Shown here piece after piece: positions 1 to 5,283 of a stretch of 5,283 nucleotides of DNA. The stretch comes from Oscillospiraceae bacterium (GTDB taxonomy: Bacteria; Bacillota; Clostridia; Oscillospirales; Acutalibacteraceae): NCBI GenBank assembly GCA_019417045.1, contig DXWE01000115.1, positions 1-5,283 on the forward strand. The letters run 5' to 3'. The translations under genes and the position numbers were made by a program. Within the stretch, counting starts at the first letter, position 1. Each line of letters begins with the position of its first letter. The notes under the pieces were generated by a model, which searched no databases, was not told where the DNA came from, and saw nothing but the letters and a program-made list of their open reading frames with translations.

Positions 1-72
1 CGTTTTCTGCCCAATTGCCTTGTCCAGTTCCGGTACAAGTTTTTTATTCAGTTCCAAAGAATTAATTGCCAT
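1..72 (-). CDS. Probable major capsid protein, N-terminal 24 residues only (runs off the window)
   Basis: The gene starts with ATG at 72-70 and is open to the window edge. Visible product: MAINSLELNKKLVPELDKAI, then GQKT. An AGAGGA ribosome binding site (83-88) lies 10 bases upstream. The N-terminus resembles that of Firmicutes phage coat proteins, which often begin with a short segment containing a 'KxLxxELDKA' pattern. The position immediately after a scaffold gene is where the coat gene lies in P22-like and many other tailed phages. If the call is right, the product forms the icosahedral shell around the scaffold and is the most abundant virion protein. Only 24 codons are visible, so the fold (expected HK97-type) cannot be checked; the call rests on gene order plus a short recognisable start. 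A different early structural protein remains possible. Confidence 0.7.
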   Translation of the reverse strand, partial: MAINSLELNKKLVPELDKAIGQKT

Positions 73-98
73 CAACCATTCATCCTCTCATTTTTAAA

Positions 99-989
99 TC
101 AGCCTAATCCCATCTGCAGGCCGCGCAGCATGGCGGCCGCCATGTCACTCTCCGTCGACTCTGCTTCGCTGTGCAGATTTCCGGCAGAGGCTGCAGAGGC
201 CGCTCTTTCGGATTCCTGCGCCTCCTGGATCCGCTTTTGTTCCGCCCGCTCAAACCGCAGATAGGATTCGAACAGGGACATCCCCTTCTGCACAGCGTTC
301 TCCACCACCTGCCGAGGCAGTTTGTCAAACGCCGGAACATCCGGGATTTCCGCTTTCAGATCAGCGTACTGCGCGGCAAGTTTCTCCTCCAACGTCTGCC
401 GCGCTATTTGCTGTGCCTGTTCTTCCTGTCTGTCCTGCTCGGCGATCTTTTCCTGACGTTCTCTCCTCCAGGTCTCGAGCAGCTTTTGTGCATGCTCCTC
501 TTCATACCCCTTCTTTTTCATGGCGTCGTACTGGCTCTTCTCGTAATTTTCGAGCAGCTTGTGCACCAGTTCGGCAGGAGTTTTGAAGTCCGCTGCAGCC
601 GCCAGCGTGCGCAGGTCAGCGATCATCGGCGCGCAGGAATCATATTTCATGCCTTTCTGTAAAAGGGTGGTGACCTTCTCCGTATCTGATGCCTCGATCC
701 GTACCACTTCGCCGTTGTAGATAGGCGTATAAGCGTTCGGCACGATAGGCACATCCGCATTCTTTTCGGCCTTCTCCCCTTCCGTTTCACCGGCGCCATC
801 CGGTTCCGTTGCTTCCCCGCCGGTGGGTGTGCCGGACAAAGACGGCGATCCATTTGACGCCTGTCCCTCCGCAGATTCGATGGTGGTGTCCTCTGCAGGT
901 ACATCGGCCGGTTCCCCGGCGTTTGGTGTCTGTGTATGATCCACCGGCTGCTCGCTGGGTGTGGCGGCGGCCGTCATGGTCTCTTCCAT
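99..989 (-). CDS. Putative capsid scaffolding protein
   Basis: The 296-residue product likely directs coat and portal assembly into a procapsid and is then lost. Seen: residues 1-84 are low complexity, rich in E, T, P, G, A and D, and probably disordered; 85-115 form a more ordered segment ending QKGMKYD, a motif I associate with Firmicutes phage scaffolds; 140-215 are highly charged (KKKGYEEEHAQKLLETWRRE and onward), predicted as helix or coiled coil; 215-260 hold IPDVPAFDKLP and VQKGMSLFESYLRFERAEQ, a pattern recurrent in such scaffolds; the tail is 265-296. There is no membrane segment or signal peptide. The ATG at 989 has AAGGA (999-1003) 9 bases upstream; Met5 is an alternative start. 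The gene lies 19 bases after the portal gene and 26 bases before the probable coat gene, the classic scaffold position. The acidic N-terminal extension seems long for this family. Identification is by composition and context, with no catalytic motif to confirm it. Confidence 0.75.
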   Translation of the reverse strand: MEETMTAAATPSEQPVDHTQTPNAGEPADVPAEDTTIESAEGQASNGSPSLSGTPTGGEATEPDGAGETEGEKAEKNADVPIVPNAYTPIYNGEVVRIEASDTEKVTTLLQKGMKYDSCAPMIADLRTLAAAADFKTPAELVHKLLENYEKSQYDAMKKKGYEEEHAQKLLETWRRERQEKIAEQDRQEEQAQQIARQTLEEKLAAQYADLKAEIPDVPAFDKLPRQVVENAVQKGMSLFESYLRFERAEQKRIQEAQESERAASAASAGNLHSEAESTESDMAAAMLRGLQMGLG

Positions 990-1008
990 TGGCTTTCATC
1001 CTTTCCTC

Positions 1009-2886
1009 TTATCGTCCCAATACCTGCTGTAACAGCGCGGCTTGGTCCTGCCCTGTCAATTGATCCCAGATCGCCCTGTATTCGGCTGGTAACCCCTCCA
1101 CAAGAGACGTTCCGATATCCTCCATTCCCGGTTGCACTTTGGCCTCAGGCGCTTCGGAAAGGGACTGTTCAGACGCTCCTACTCCGGGAGTGGCAGCCGA
1201 CTGCAATTCACGGATGAGGGCGGACACGTCCGGAACCATGCCCTTCGGCAGGCGCTTGAGATACTGGATCACATCGATCACCTGCCTGTCAAACAGATTG
1301 TCAAGTGTCTGAATGCTCTGCGCCTCGCTCCATAGAGTGGAGGCCCCCACGTCGGTGCGCACCGAGATAAGCAGGTCTTTATACCTCTGTCCGTCAAATG
1401 GCAGATACCACACCCCGTTTTCGTCCTCCACCTTGAGAGACCTCTTGCCGTACAGCGACATCCAAAACTCTGCCCAGATCCGTGCGACATCTTCAATGAA
1501 GGTGTAAAATCGGTTCTGCATGATCTGCAGCGGCATGGTCGCTGCTTCGCGCACGGCAATGATAGCAGAGGTGTTCTCCGGTCTCATGTCACCGAGTGCC
1601 GCATCATTTGCTCCCGCCTGTGTCAGGGTGTTGTTCACAAGGGAGGCGATGTTCTCGTCAAACTTCGGGGAGAAGTTTGGAGGCTGGACATAACGGATTG
1701 CCCGGGCCACATCCTCATCTCCGCCGTATACAGTCACGATCTGACCGGGATCGTTGGTAACAGGCCCGCTCACAATATCGCCGTTGACGACCATGATCGG
1801 GATTCCCATCATCATGACAGCCCATACGGACGCCGTAATCATGCGATTGATCGCGATTTGGTTGGGGATCAGATGTGTAACCTCGCTGTCCCCATACGCG
1901 CAGTTTTGACGCTCCTGCCAGATAAAGGCTGCCAGCGGATACAGGCGGATCTTCAGGTCCCATGCCGGTCGGACGGTAACCGCTCCACAGACCTTGACCC
2001 CCATAATGGTATAGTTCTCCCCTGTCTTATCCCACTGCTTGTACAGCTTGGTAATCACCGTGGTTTTACAGGCATCCGGCTCTTCTGGGACAGAGACGCC
2101 ACCCGCTTGATAGGTGCCATCTACTTCATCTGGCTTTACATCATCAATATACTTTGTCTGCCCGAATCGGCGCATCTCTCTCTGCACATCACATACCCGC
2201 ATGCGCTGAGACAATAGAATGTAAGGTTGTGCTTGCAGATCCTCCAGATTGGGATCCCCAAAATATACATTTTCGATGTCAAGTACTTCACAGGCAATAT
2301 CCCCGCGAATAGGCGTATGTTTTCGGATGTCGGCATACAGACCCGTACGGATCCTGTCATCCCAATACGTATACAACACACCCGTGCCATATTTGTAGGC
2401 GTTCTGGAGGACCTTCTCCTTCAAATGATCAAACTGTACCCTCTCGGCGGTGACCCGGAAGTAGTCGGACATGGCCGACATGACAAGATTTATCTCCTCC
2501 GACTGTGGTACCTCTTCTGTGTACATCTCCATGTCCCGGCCCAACGCCTGTGAAACGCTTGCCTGTTCGCGCAGTTGTTGGGTCCGCTGTCGTTGAGATA
2601 ACGTGTTGGGCACCCCGTCGGCCGAATAATTCACCGCCACCGGGCTGGCACCCACCACAGCAATCTTGTAGTCGCCGATCCTTTTGATGACGTTATACCT
2701 GACCAACGGCTTATCGCTGCCGCTCGGAACGCCGTGCCACTGGTCGCCACTGTAAAACCGTTCGTTCACCATGTTTTGCTCGTACAGTCCACGTCTACCA
2801 AGTCCCTGCTTAAAAGTCTTTCCCCGCTCGTACTCCGTCCCAATCACCAGCGGGTCATCCCATTTTCGTTCTTTCACGTCAGCCAT
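1009..2886 (-). CDS. Phage portal protein (P22-like class)
   Basis: The 625-residue product is the likely dodecameric ring at one capsid vertex through which TerL pumps DNA and to which the tail attaches. Recognisable segments: NERFYSGDQW at 41-50; PLVRYNVIKRIGDYKIAVV at 60-78; a helical region at 140-165; DIENVYFGDPNLEDLQ at 203-218; YGDSEVTHLIPNQIAINRMI at 331-350; and GDMRPENTSAIIAVREAAT at 432-450, followed by a long helix to about 478. These are typical of large portals from Firmicutes phages annotated as P22-like; siphophage SPP1-type portals are usually nearer 450-500 residues. The C-terminal portion (545-625) is less conserved-looking and glutamine/alanine-rich. The ATG at 2886 overlaps the end of TerL by 8 bases (ATGGCTGA), and its AGGAGG site (2892-2897) lies inside the TerL coding region with 5-base spacing, so translational coupling is likely. 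The portal role is well supported; the exact subfamily is an inference. Confidence 0.92.
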   Translation of the reverse strand: MADVKERKWDDPLVIGTEYERGKTFKQGLGRRGLYEQNMVNERFYSGDQWHGVPSGSDKPLVRYNVIKRIGDYKIAVVGASPVAVNYSADGVPNTLSQRQRTQQLREQASVSQALGRDMEMYTEEVPQSEEINLVMSAMSDYFRVTAERVQFDHLKEKVLQNAYKYGTGVLYTYWDDRIRTGLYADIRKHTPIRGDIACEVLDIENVYFGDPNLEDLQAQPYILLSQRMRVCDVQREMRRFGQTKYIDDVKPDEVDGTYQAGGVSVPEEPDACKTTVITKLYKQWDKTGENYTIMGVKVCGAVTVRPAWDLKIRLYPLAAFIWQERQNCAYGDSEVTHLIPNQIAINRMITASVWAVMMMGIPIMVVNGDIVSGPVTNDPGQIVTVYGGDEDVARAIRYVQPPNFSPKFDENIASLVNNTLTQAGANDAALGDMRPENTSAIIAVREAATMPLQIMQNRFYTFIEDVARIWAEFWMSLYGKRSLKVEDENGVWYLPFDGQRYKDLLISVRTDVGASTLWSEAQSIQTLDNLFDRQVIDVIQYLKRLPKGMVPDVSALIRELQSAATPGVGASEQSLSEAPEAKVQPGMEDIGTSLVEGLPAEYRAIWDQLTGQDQAALLQQVLGR

Positions 2887-4210
2887 CCCAGCCTCCTCTC
2901 ATGTATTCCGGTCGCAGACCGCCCGAAATACCATATGCCAAACGTCGCTTTTTGCGTTTTGTATCTTTCTCGGGTACTACTTTCTCCGGACGGAAATATT
3001 GGATATCTGCCATGGCATACCGCAGAGCATCCATCAAATGATTATCCCTGTCAACCGGTCGGTTGATCCCGCTACCATCCACGCTTTTGTCCCAGACGTA
3101 GGCGGAGAGTTCTGCAATCGTATTAACGCACCGTGGATGCACGATCATCCGGTATTCCTGTAGCTTGGCAATCCCGCTGCGGATACTGTCCCGTCCTTTC
3201 TGAGCAGGCTGCAGCCGAAGGATTCCCTGACGCCTCAGGTCATCATTTGTCTTAGGTTCCGCACTGTCCGCACGGATGCGTTCCTTCTGGTATCCCTTAC
3301 GGCGGATCATGTCGGCAATCTGGTCGTTGAGCATCCGCTTTTCATAATGTTCGTCATAGATATACAGCATCTTGTCCAACGGATTAACCGCCGCCGCGAT
3401 AAAGGCTGTCGGATCGTTGCTGTACCCGTAGTCCAATCCAAAGACATGTCGATATTTCCAATTTTCAGGCAAACAGGCAATATCAAACTCCTCTACCGAC
3501 CAATTGTCGTAAATCAATCCTTCCGAAATTCCCCAGTTCCCCAGTCCCGCCACCTCATAGAGGCGTGGCTGTTCTGTCTTCATCCGTTCGTACCTGCGAA
3601 AATCCACCTCATCTAAAAATTCGTTGCAGAGATACGTGGTAGTAAACGTTTCCGTGTCCGTCGATTCCCTGTCAAAAAAACGCGCTTTCAACCAGTGTTT
3701 CTCGCTCCAGGGGTTAAAGGTAAGTGTTGTCTGCTTAAACAGCGGCGGAGGGACACGCCCACGGGGAACGGATAGATCCAAGCGGTCAAACGCCGCTTCA
3801 TTGGGCATTTCAAACGCCTCTTCGATCCATACCCAGCAGAGCACGCCATGCGAAACGGTTGTGGACGCCAACTTGTCCACATCGTCGAAGCCGCGAAATA
3901 GGATGCGTTGACCGGTAGGCCGGTACTCCATCTCCAACGGGTTTTCAATATTTTTCCAGAGTTTGGATACTCCAAGCCGTCGCTGTGCCCACTGCAGCTG
4001 TGTAAATGTACTGGTACGGTGCGTGTTGTACACATTTCTCACCACCAGCAAGTTGGCGTCTTTGTATTTCATCAGATGGTAAATATACCAAAGTGCAGCA
4101 GTAGCTGATTTCTTGGAACCCTTGCCCCCTTTCAGCACGCGATATCGTGCCCGGCTGCGCCAAAATGCTCCATATCCACCGCCGACCACATCCGCAATGT
4201 TGATTTCCAT
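2879..4210 (-). CDS. Terminase large subunit (PBSX/Terminase_3-type packaging ATPase-nuclease)
   Basis: The 443-residue product is the DNA-packaging motor and headful or end-cutting nuclease that docks on the portal. ATPase domain: a deviant Walker A, GGKGSKKS (28-35), with Lys33 where Gly is usual; Walker B-like VLCWVWIEEA (123-132), with E130/E131 as acidic and catalytic candidates; and coupling motif TLTFNPWS (162-169). RNase H-like nuclease domain: FGLDYGYSNDPTAF (257-270) with D260; IRADSAEP (312-319) with D315; and RDNHLMDALRYAM (388-400) with D389 and D394, giving a complete set of acidic metal ligands. The C-terminus (414-443) is basic. Length is normal for the family and the reading frame is intact. 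The ATG directly follows the TAA of the preceding gene (TAAATG); GGGGAGG (4222-4228) lies 11 bases upstream, rather far but in the preceding gene's last codons, suggesting coupled translation. The identification is very secure. Confidence 0.97.
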   Translation of the reverse strand: MEINIADVVGGGYGAFWRSRARYRVLKGGKGSKKSATAALWYIYHLMKYKDANLLVVRNVYNTHRTSTFTQLQWAQRRLGVSKLWKNIENPLEMEYRPTGQRILFRGFDDVDKLASTTVSHGVLCWVWIEEAFEMPNEAAFDRLDLSVPRGRVPPPLFKQTTLTFNPWSEKHWLKARFFDRESTDTETFTTTYLCNEFLDEVDFRRYERMKTEQPRLYEVAGLGNWGISEGLIYDNWSVEEFDIACLPENWKYRHVFGLDYGYSNDPTAFIAAAVNPLDKMLYIYDEHYEKRMLNDQIADMIRRKGYQKERIRADSAEPKTNDDLRRQGILRLQPAQKGRDSIRSGIAKLQEYRMIVHPRCVNTIAELSAYVWDKSVDGSGINRPVDRDNHLMDALRYAMADIQYFRPEKVVPEKDTKRKKRRLAYGISGGLRPEYMRGGWDG

Positions 4211-4765
4211 TTATCGGCTTTCCTCCCCGTGTGTCGTTTCTCCGGCTCCTGACTTCCAACGGGACGGATCAAACAGAGTAAGCAAAGTGGCGTTTGCCTG
4301 ATTTCCTCGCTGAAACACATAGGGGTTCGCCAGATAGGCCGCTCTCCCTCGGATGAAGCATTTTGCGAGAATCCCTTTTGTAAGCAGTCCGGACAGGGCG
4401 CGATCCACCGTGCGAGTGCTCTGTATATCGGCATACTGCTCCACCAGATTTCCCCGTGTCAGGAATCGGCCATTCGGGTGCTGCAGGATTCCGCTGTTTG
4501 CACCTATATAAGGCAGCAGCGCCACCATCAGCCAGAGTTCTGAAGGACATAGTCCGCGCAGGAGCTTCCCCGCAATATCGGGAAACATCTTAACAAATCC
4601 TCTTCCGTCATTGCAGGGAACATATTCCTCCCGCAGCCGTTTAAAGTTCGCCCGTGTGGCCGCCCGCGTCAATGTCACTATGTCTCCGGTTTCTACGGTC
4701 AACAGATTTTCACCGGTATCTGGGTCCACCAGGCAGAGTGGAGAACCGGTATTGTGCAATTTCAA
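4211..4765 (-). CDS. Winged-helix RepL-like protein in the small-terminase position
   Basis: This 184-residue product has no signal peptide or membrane segment. Seen: an N-terminal part (11-50) with DPDTGENLLTVETGDIV; a helical core from FVKMFPD (57-63) through LCPSELWLMVALLPYI (72-87); then a helix-turn-helix-like stretch, LTRGNLVEQYADIQSTRTVD (102-121), RALSGLLTKGILAKC (122-136), and a wing/β region YLANPYVFQRGN (144-155) followed by LLTLFDPSRWK (161-171). The 'xxNPYxFxxG…LFxxSxW' ending resembles RepL-type plasmid replication proteins of Firmicutes. Its slot directly before TerL suggests a small terminase that recognises DNA for packaging, but a transcription regulator is possible. The start is TTG at 4765: an in-frame TGA at 4787-4789 excludes an upstream start, the first internal Met is residue 60, and AAAGGG (4774-4779) sits 8 bases ahead. 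The wHTH fold is likely; the TerS role is inferred from position only. Confidence 0.6.
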   Translation of the reverse strand: MKLHNTGSPLCLVDPDTGENLLTVETGDIVTLTRAATRANFKRLREEYVPCNDGRGFVKMFPDIAGKLLRGLCPSELWLMVALLPYIGANSGILQHPNGRFLTRGNLVEQYADIQSTRTVDRALSGLLTKGILAKCFIRGRAAYLANPYVFQRGNQANATLLTLFDPSRWKSGAGETTHGEESR

Positions 4766-4773
4766 ACCACTCG

Positions 4774-4779
4774 CCCTTT
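4774..4779 (-). promoter_or_regulatory. Ribosome binding site deciding a TTG start
   Basis: AAAGGG (minus strand) lies 8 bases before the TTG at 4765. No ATG or GTG in the same frame is available between the upstream in-frame TGA (4787-4789) and this codon, so this modest site supports the TTG start of the RepL-like gene. Confidence 0.55.
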
Positions 4780-4786
4780 CTTTCCG

Positions 4787-5161
4787 TCAGAATATGGGAC
4801 GCGGGAGGGTGTCCACCCGCCGCCGGCAGGAACTCAGCGACAACCGTTTCTGGTTGAACAACGTGGAGTATACCGTCTGATTGTCAATATCGCTTTCGCT
4901 CTGCGCCAGCAGCATGGCCAGCCCGTAGGGCAGCACATCAGACACAGCCCGATCGCTCAGGGGGAGCGGGTCATCCATACTGTTAAGAGGCTTCCAGTCT
5001 CGTCGGCCCTCCACATAGTACAGATCGCAGCAGATCTGATTGAGAAGCGACAATGCTCTCGCATACAGTGCTTTATTCTTCTGCCCGTTTGGACGTCCGG
5101 TACTGTCCGTATAATTGAGCATCATCAATGCCTGCTCAAACACCTGTTTCCCGGTTGCCAC
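4787..5161 (-). CDS. Putative phage head-tail connector/adaptor protein
   Basis: A 124-residue, probably soluble, largely helical protein. Seen: N-terminal MATGKQVFEQALMMLNYTDS (1-20), a helix KALYARALSLLNQICCDLYY (30-49), then DDPLPLSDRAVSDVLPYGLA (63-82), a helix MLLAQSESDIDNQTVYSTLF (83-102), and a basic end with RRR (113-115). The layout 'MxTGxxVF…AL.…YxxRAL.xLN…LPYGLAxxL' matches small Firmicutes phage proteins usually found near portal and capsid genes and thought to act like head-completion or P22 gp4/gp6-type connectors. I infer a role at the neck below the portal; no catalytic motif is seen. The start is GTG at 5161, backed by a strong GGAGGG (5168-5173) with 6-base spacing; the ATG at 5180-5178 is in another frame. 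The gene follows the dockerin-bearing gene by 15 bases and precedes the RepL-like gene by 21 bases. Its position upstream of the terminase genes is unusual, since gp4-like genes normally follow the coat gene. Confidence 0.5.
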   Translation of the reverse strand: MATGKQVFEQALMMLNYTDSTGRPNGQKNKALYARALSLLNQICCDLYYVEGRRDWKPLNSMDDPLPLSDRAVSDVLPYGLAMLLAQSESDIDNQTVYSTLFNQKRLSLSSCRRRVDTLPRPIF

Positions 5162-5167
5162 TCGTAT

Positions 5168-5173
5168 CCCTCC
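5168..5173 (-). promoter_or_regulatory. Strong ribosome binding site deciding a GTG start
   Basis: GGAGGG on the minus strand is followed after 6 bases by GTG at 5161. The good match and spacing fix the start of the connector-like gene at GTG rather than at the out-of-frame ATG that overlaps the upstream gene's stop codon (ATGA, 5180-5177). Confidence 0.7.
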
Positions 5174-5176
5174 GAT

Positions 5177-5283
5177 TCATGTCGTGCTCTGTTGCAAAAT
5201 CTGTCTGGCGTCGGAGGAGTTGAGGAGACCGTCGGAGTTCACGTCGCCGAGGAGATAGACGTCCTCGGCGTCCACCCAGCCGT
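5177..5283 (-). CDS. C-terminal fragment of a protein ending in a dockerin-like calcium-binding repeat (5' end outside window)
   Basis: Thirty-four residues end at TGA (5177-5179). They read GWVDAEDVYLLGDVNSDGLL, then NSSDARQILQQSTT. The segment DVNSDGLLNSSD matches the 12-residue EF-hand loop of dockerin type I: D1, N3, D5, G6, hydrophobic 8, N9 and D12, all the usual calcium ligands, followed by the helix ARQILQQ typical after such loops. LLGDVN just before it is also characteristic of dockerin starts. The preceding GWVDAEDVYLL could be the last strand of an SH3b domain, or the second half of another loop (DGxVDxxD). Dockerins bind cohesins in cellulosomes, and single repeats also occur in other extracellular proteins. 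Only one complete repeat is present, whereas cellulosomal dockerins normally have two. Upstream of the packaging genes, P22-type phages carry lysis genes, so an endolysin or virion surface protein is a reasonable but unproven reading. Protein identity cannot be known from this fragment. Confidence 0.7.
   Translation of the reverse strand, partial: GWVDAEDVYLLGDVNSDGLLNSSDARQILQQSTT
5245..5270 (-). repeat. Perfect 9-bp inverted repeat (hairpin) inside the dockerin-bearing gene
   Basis: The arms CGCCGAGGA (5245-5253) and TCCTCGGCG (5262-5270) are exact reverse complements around an 8-base loop. It lies wholly in coding sequence (codons for A-E-D-V-Y-L-L-G) and has no following T-run on either strand, so it is not a typical intrinsic terminator. 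It may be a by-product of GC-rich codon choice. Confidence 0.5.

Noticed and set aside
73..98. Short gap between scaffold stop and coat start checked for a terminator or promoter
   Set aside because: It holds only 26 bases with an AGAGGA ribosome binding site; no hairpin or promoter boxes are visible.
171..662. Plus-strand open frame of 163 codons with hydrophobic leucine- and phenylalanine-rich product
   Set aside because: It lies opposite the charged helical region of the scaffold gene; K/E-rich codons read backwards give L/F/S-rich sequence. There is no convincing ribosome binding site, and every supported gene is on the minus strand.
787..999. Minus-strand 70-codon frame starting at an ATG 10 bases before the scaffold start
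   Set aside because: Its ATG directly abuts the AGGA of the ribosome binding site, leaving no spacing, and the product is a low-complexity frame shift of the scaffold N-terminus.
1858..2217. Plus-strand open frame of 119 codons within the portal gene, and a similar one at 2227-2553
   Set aside because: Antisense shadows of a secure portal gene; the products have no recognisable motifs.
2771..3163. Plus-strand open frame of 130 codons across the portal/TerL junction
   Set aside because: It spans the ends of two well-identified genes on the other strand and looks like no known family.
3675..3681. Run of seven T on the coding strand inside TerL, a possible slippage site
   Set aside because: The TerL frame is intact on both sides with motifs in register; +1 slippage would give an immediate TGA and no alternative product makes sense.
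4132..4434. Minus-strand 100-codon frame overlapping the RepL-like gene and the start of TerL, with others at 3945-4259 and 4269-4550
   Set aside because: Alternate-frame shadows of the two real genes, with arginine/cysteine-rich products and no supported start.

Overview
This window is a compact late-gene block of a tailed bacteriophage or prophage. Every gene is on the minus strand, so transcription runs from position 5283 down to 1. The order is: C-terminal end of a protein with a dockerin-like calcium loop (5177-5283, cut by the window edge), a small putative head-tail connector (4787-5161), a winged-helix RepL-like protein where the small terminase normally sits (4211-4765), large terminase TerL (2879-4210), portal (1009-2886), scaffold-like protein (99-989), and the first 24 codons of the probable major capsid protein (1-72). 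No stretch longer than about 30 bases lacks a gene. I see no tRNA, rRNA, CRISPR array, insertion sequence or convincing terminator.

The host is most likely a Gram-positive anaerobe of the Clostridia, perhaps Oscillospiraceae/Ruminococcaceae. This is inferred from the strong GGAGG-type ribosome binding sites, the style of the TerL, portal and scaffold proteins, and the dockerin-like repeat, a module typical of cellulosome-forming Clostridia. The large portal (625 aa), the separate scaffold gene and the order TerS?-TerL-portal-scaffold-coat resemble P22-type podoviruses. No tail gene is visible that would settle the morphotype.

The genes form one tightly packed operon: junctions are an 8-base overlap (TerL/portal), direct abutment (RepL-like/TerL) or gaps of 15 to 26 bases that hold the next ribosome binding site. 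Together they encode procapsid assembly (scaffold, coat, portal) and DNA packaging (TerL with its probable DNA-recognition partner). The connector-like protein would seal the head-tail junction. The dockerin-bearing gene lies where P22-like phages carry lysis genes, and its last residues are compatible with an SH3b strand followed by a dockerin loop. A cell-wall-targeting lysis or virion protein is therefore a reasonable guess, but most of that gene is outside the window.

Most of the window is ordinary phage packaging and morphogenesis. The points worth a second look are the dockerin-like C-terminus in a phage gene, the RepL-like winged-helix protein in the TerS slot, and the connector-like gene lying upstream of the packaging genes.
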